Origin: Vicinamibacterales bacterium
GTDB taxonomy: Bacteria > Acidobacteriota > Vicinamibacteria > Vicinamibacterales > UBA8438
Length of the DNA stretch: 5,577 bases
Reading direction: 5' to 3'
NCBI GenBank assembly: GCA_030745255.1
Contig: JASLOY010000266.1
Location: 1-5,577, forward strand
This document shows, in pieces, positions 5,295 to 5,577 of this stretch. A program made the position numbers and the translations under genes. Under the pieces are notes generated by a model. That model was not told the origin of the DNA. It saw nothing but the letters and a program-made list of their open reading frames with translations, and did not search any database. How positions within the stretch are numbered: position 1 is the stretch's first letter; every line of letters starts with the position of its first letter.

Positions 5295-5577
5295 GTGAGC
5301 ACAGCTCCCCGCGTCCTGATGCTCGCCCCGGAGCCGTTCTTCGAGCCACGGGGAACGCCATTCAGCGAATATCACCGGATCAAGGCACTCGGCGAGCTCG
5401 GGTACCAGATCGATCTGGTGACCTACCCGTTCGGACAGGATGTCGAGCTTCCTAACCTGCGCATCTACCGCTGTGCGAAACCTCCGTTCGTGCGGCGTGT
5501 GGCGATTGGCCCGTCGCTGGTCAAGATGCTCCTCGACCTGTCGCTCGCGGTGACCGCGATTCGACGGGCTCGCCCCG
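5295..5577 (+). CDS. Glycosyltransferase, GT-B fold, family 4 type, N-terminal part (C-terminus beyond right edge)
   Basis: From GTG 5295 the frame runs open to the right edge, giving 94 residues. The opening RVLMLAPEPFFEPRGTPFSE (6-25) is the first Rossmann strand and the glycine-containing loop of GT4-type N-terminal (acceptor-binding) domains. It is followed by helix YHRIKALGELG (26-36), the second strand QIDLVTYPFG (38-47), then LRIYRCAKPPFVRRVAIGPS (55-74) and a hydrophobic helix KMLLDLSLAVTAIRRARP. GT4 enzymes are usually about 350-420 residues, so the nucleotide-sugar-binding half with the E-x(7)-E motif is not in view. Such enzymes transfer a sugar to a lipid or polysaccharide acceptor at the cytoplasmic face; donor and acceptor cannot be told here. 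GTG 5295 is placed five codons before the conserved strand. It has no clear Shine-Dalgarno sequence. The in-frame GTG at 5220 lies upstream of the predicted -10 box and is unlikely. Confidence 0.85.
   Translation, partial: MSTAPRVLMLAPEPFFEPRGTPFSEYHRIKALGELGYQIDLVTYPFGQDVELPNLRIYRCAKPPFVRRVAIGPSLVKMLLDLSLAVTAIRRARP

Noticed and set aside
5255..5455. Plus-strand 66-codon frame starting at GTG 5255
   Set aside because: It is out of frame with the glycosyltransferase, whose conserved N-terminal motif is read in the neighbouring frame across the same bases.

Overview
The window is GC-rich DNA from a Gram-negative-type bacterium. Three things point to a diderm envelope: an outer-membrane beta-barrel protein, a putative lipoprotein, and a large secreted VCBS/ASPIC protein with a cleavable signal peptide. 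The combination of CRTAC-like VCBS + ASPIC/UnbV proteins, Fn3-like lipoproteins and a beta-barrel with a conserved PHPLFF-type motif resembles Acidobacteriota (Vicinamibacteria-like). This placement is an inference from protein style; no rRNA or marker gene is present.

Layout. Left part, minus strand, transcribed right to left: (i) 3998-2133, a 621-residue secreted protein with an Fn3-like domain, a polyproline linker, a seven-unit VCBS/FG-GAP calcium-binding propeller and a C-terminal ASPIC/UnbV domain; (ii) 1970-747, a putative lipoprotein with two Fn3-like domains and an uncharacterised C-terminal domain; (iii) 582 to beyond the left edge, the first 194 residues of an integral membrane protein of the lysylphosphatidylglycerol synthase/flippase-like family. 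A 15-codon mini-ORF overlaps the start of (iii) by ATGA. The spacers between these genes are 162 nt (1971-2132) and 164 nt (583-746). I see no convincing terminator in either, so co-transcription is possible but not shown.

A 307-nt divergent spacer (3999-4305) separates this group from the plus-strand genes. It holds several dyads but no textbook promoter. Right part, plus strand: 4306-5079 encodes a complete 257-residue outer-membrane beta-barrel protein. A 215-nt spacer follows, with two small GC hairpins and a good sigma-70-type promoter (TTGACC-18-TATACT). Then 5295 to beyond the right edge encodes the N-terminal 94 residues of a GT-B (family 4 type) glycosyltransferase.

How the genes may work together. 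The two minus-strand secreted proteins share a related Fn3-like module, which suggests a common surface or secreted context. The flippase-like protein and the glycosyltransferase are both envelope functions but lie on opposite strands, and nothing in the sequence ties them into one pathway. I do not see a defence system, mobile element, CRISPR array or RNA gene. The most interesting parts are the Fn3-sharing secreted pair, the orphan C-terminal domain of the lipoprotein, and the structured leader of the outer-membrane protein gene.
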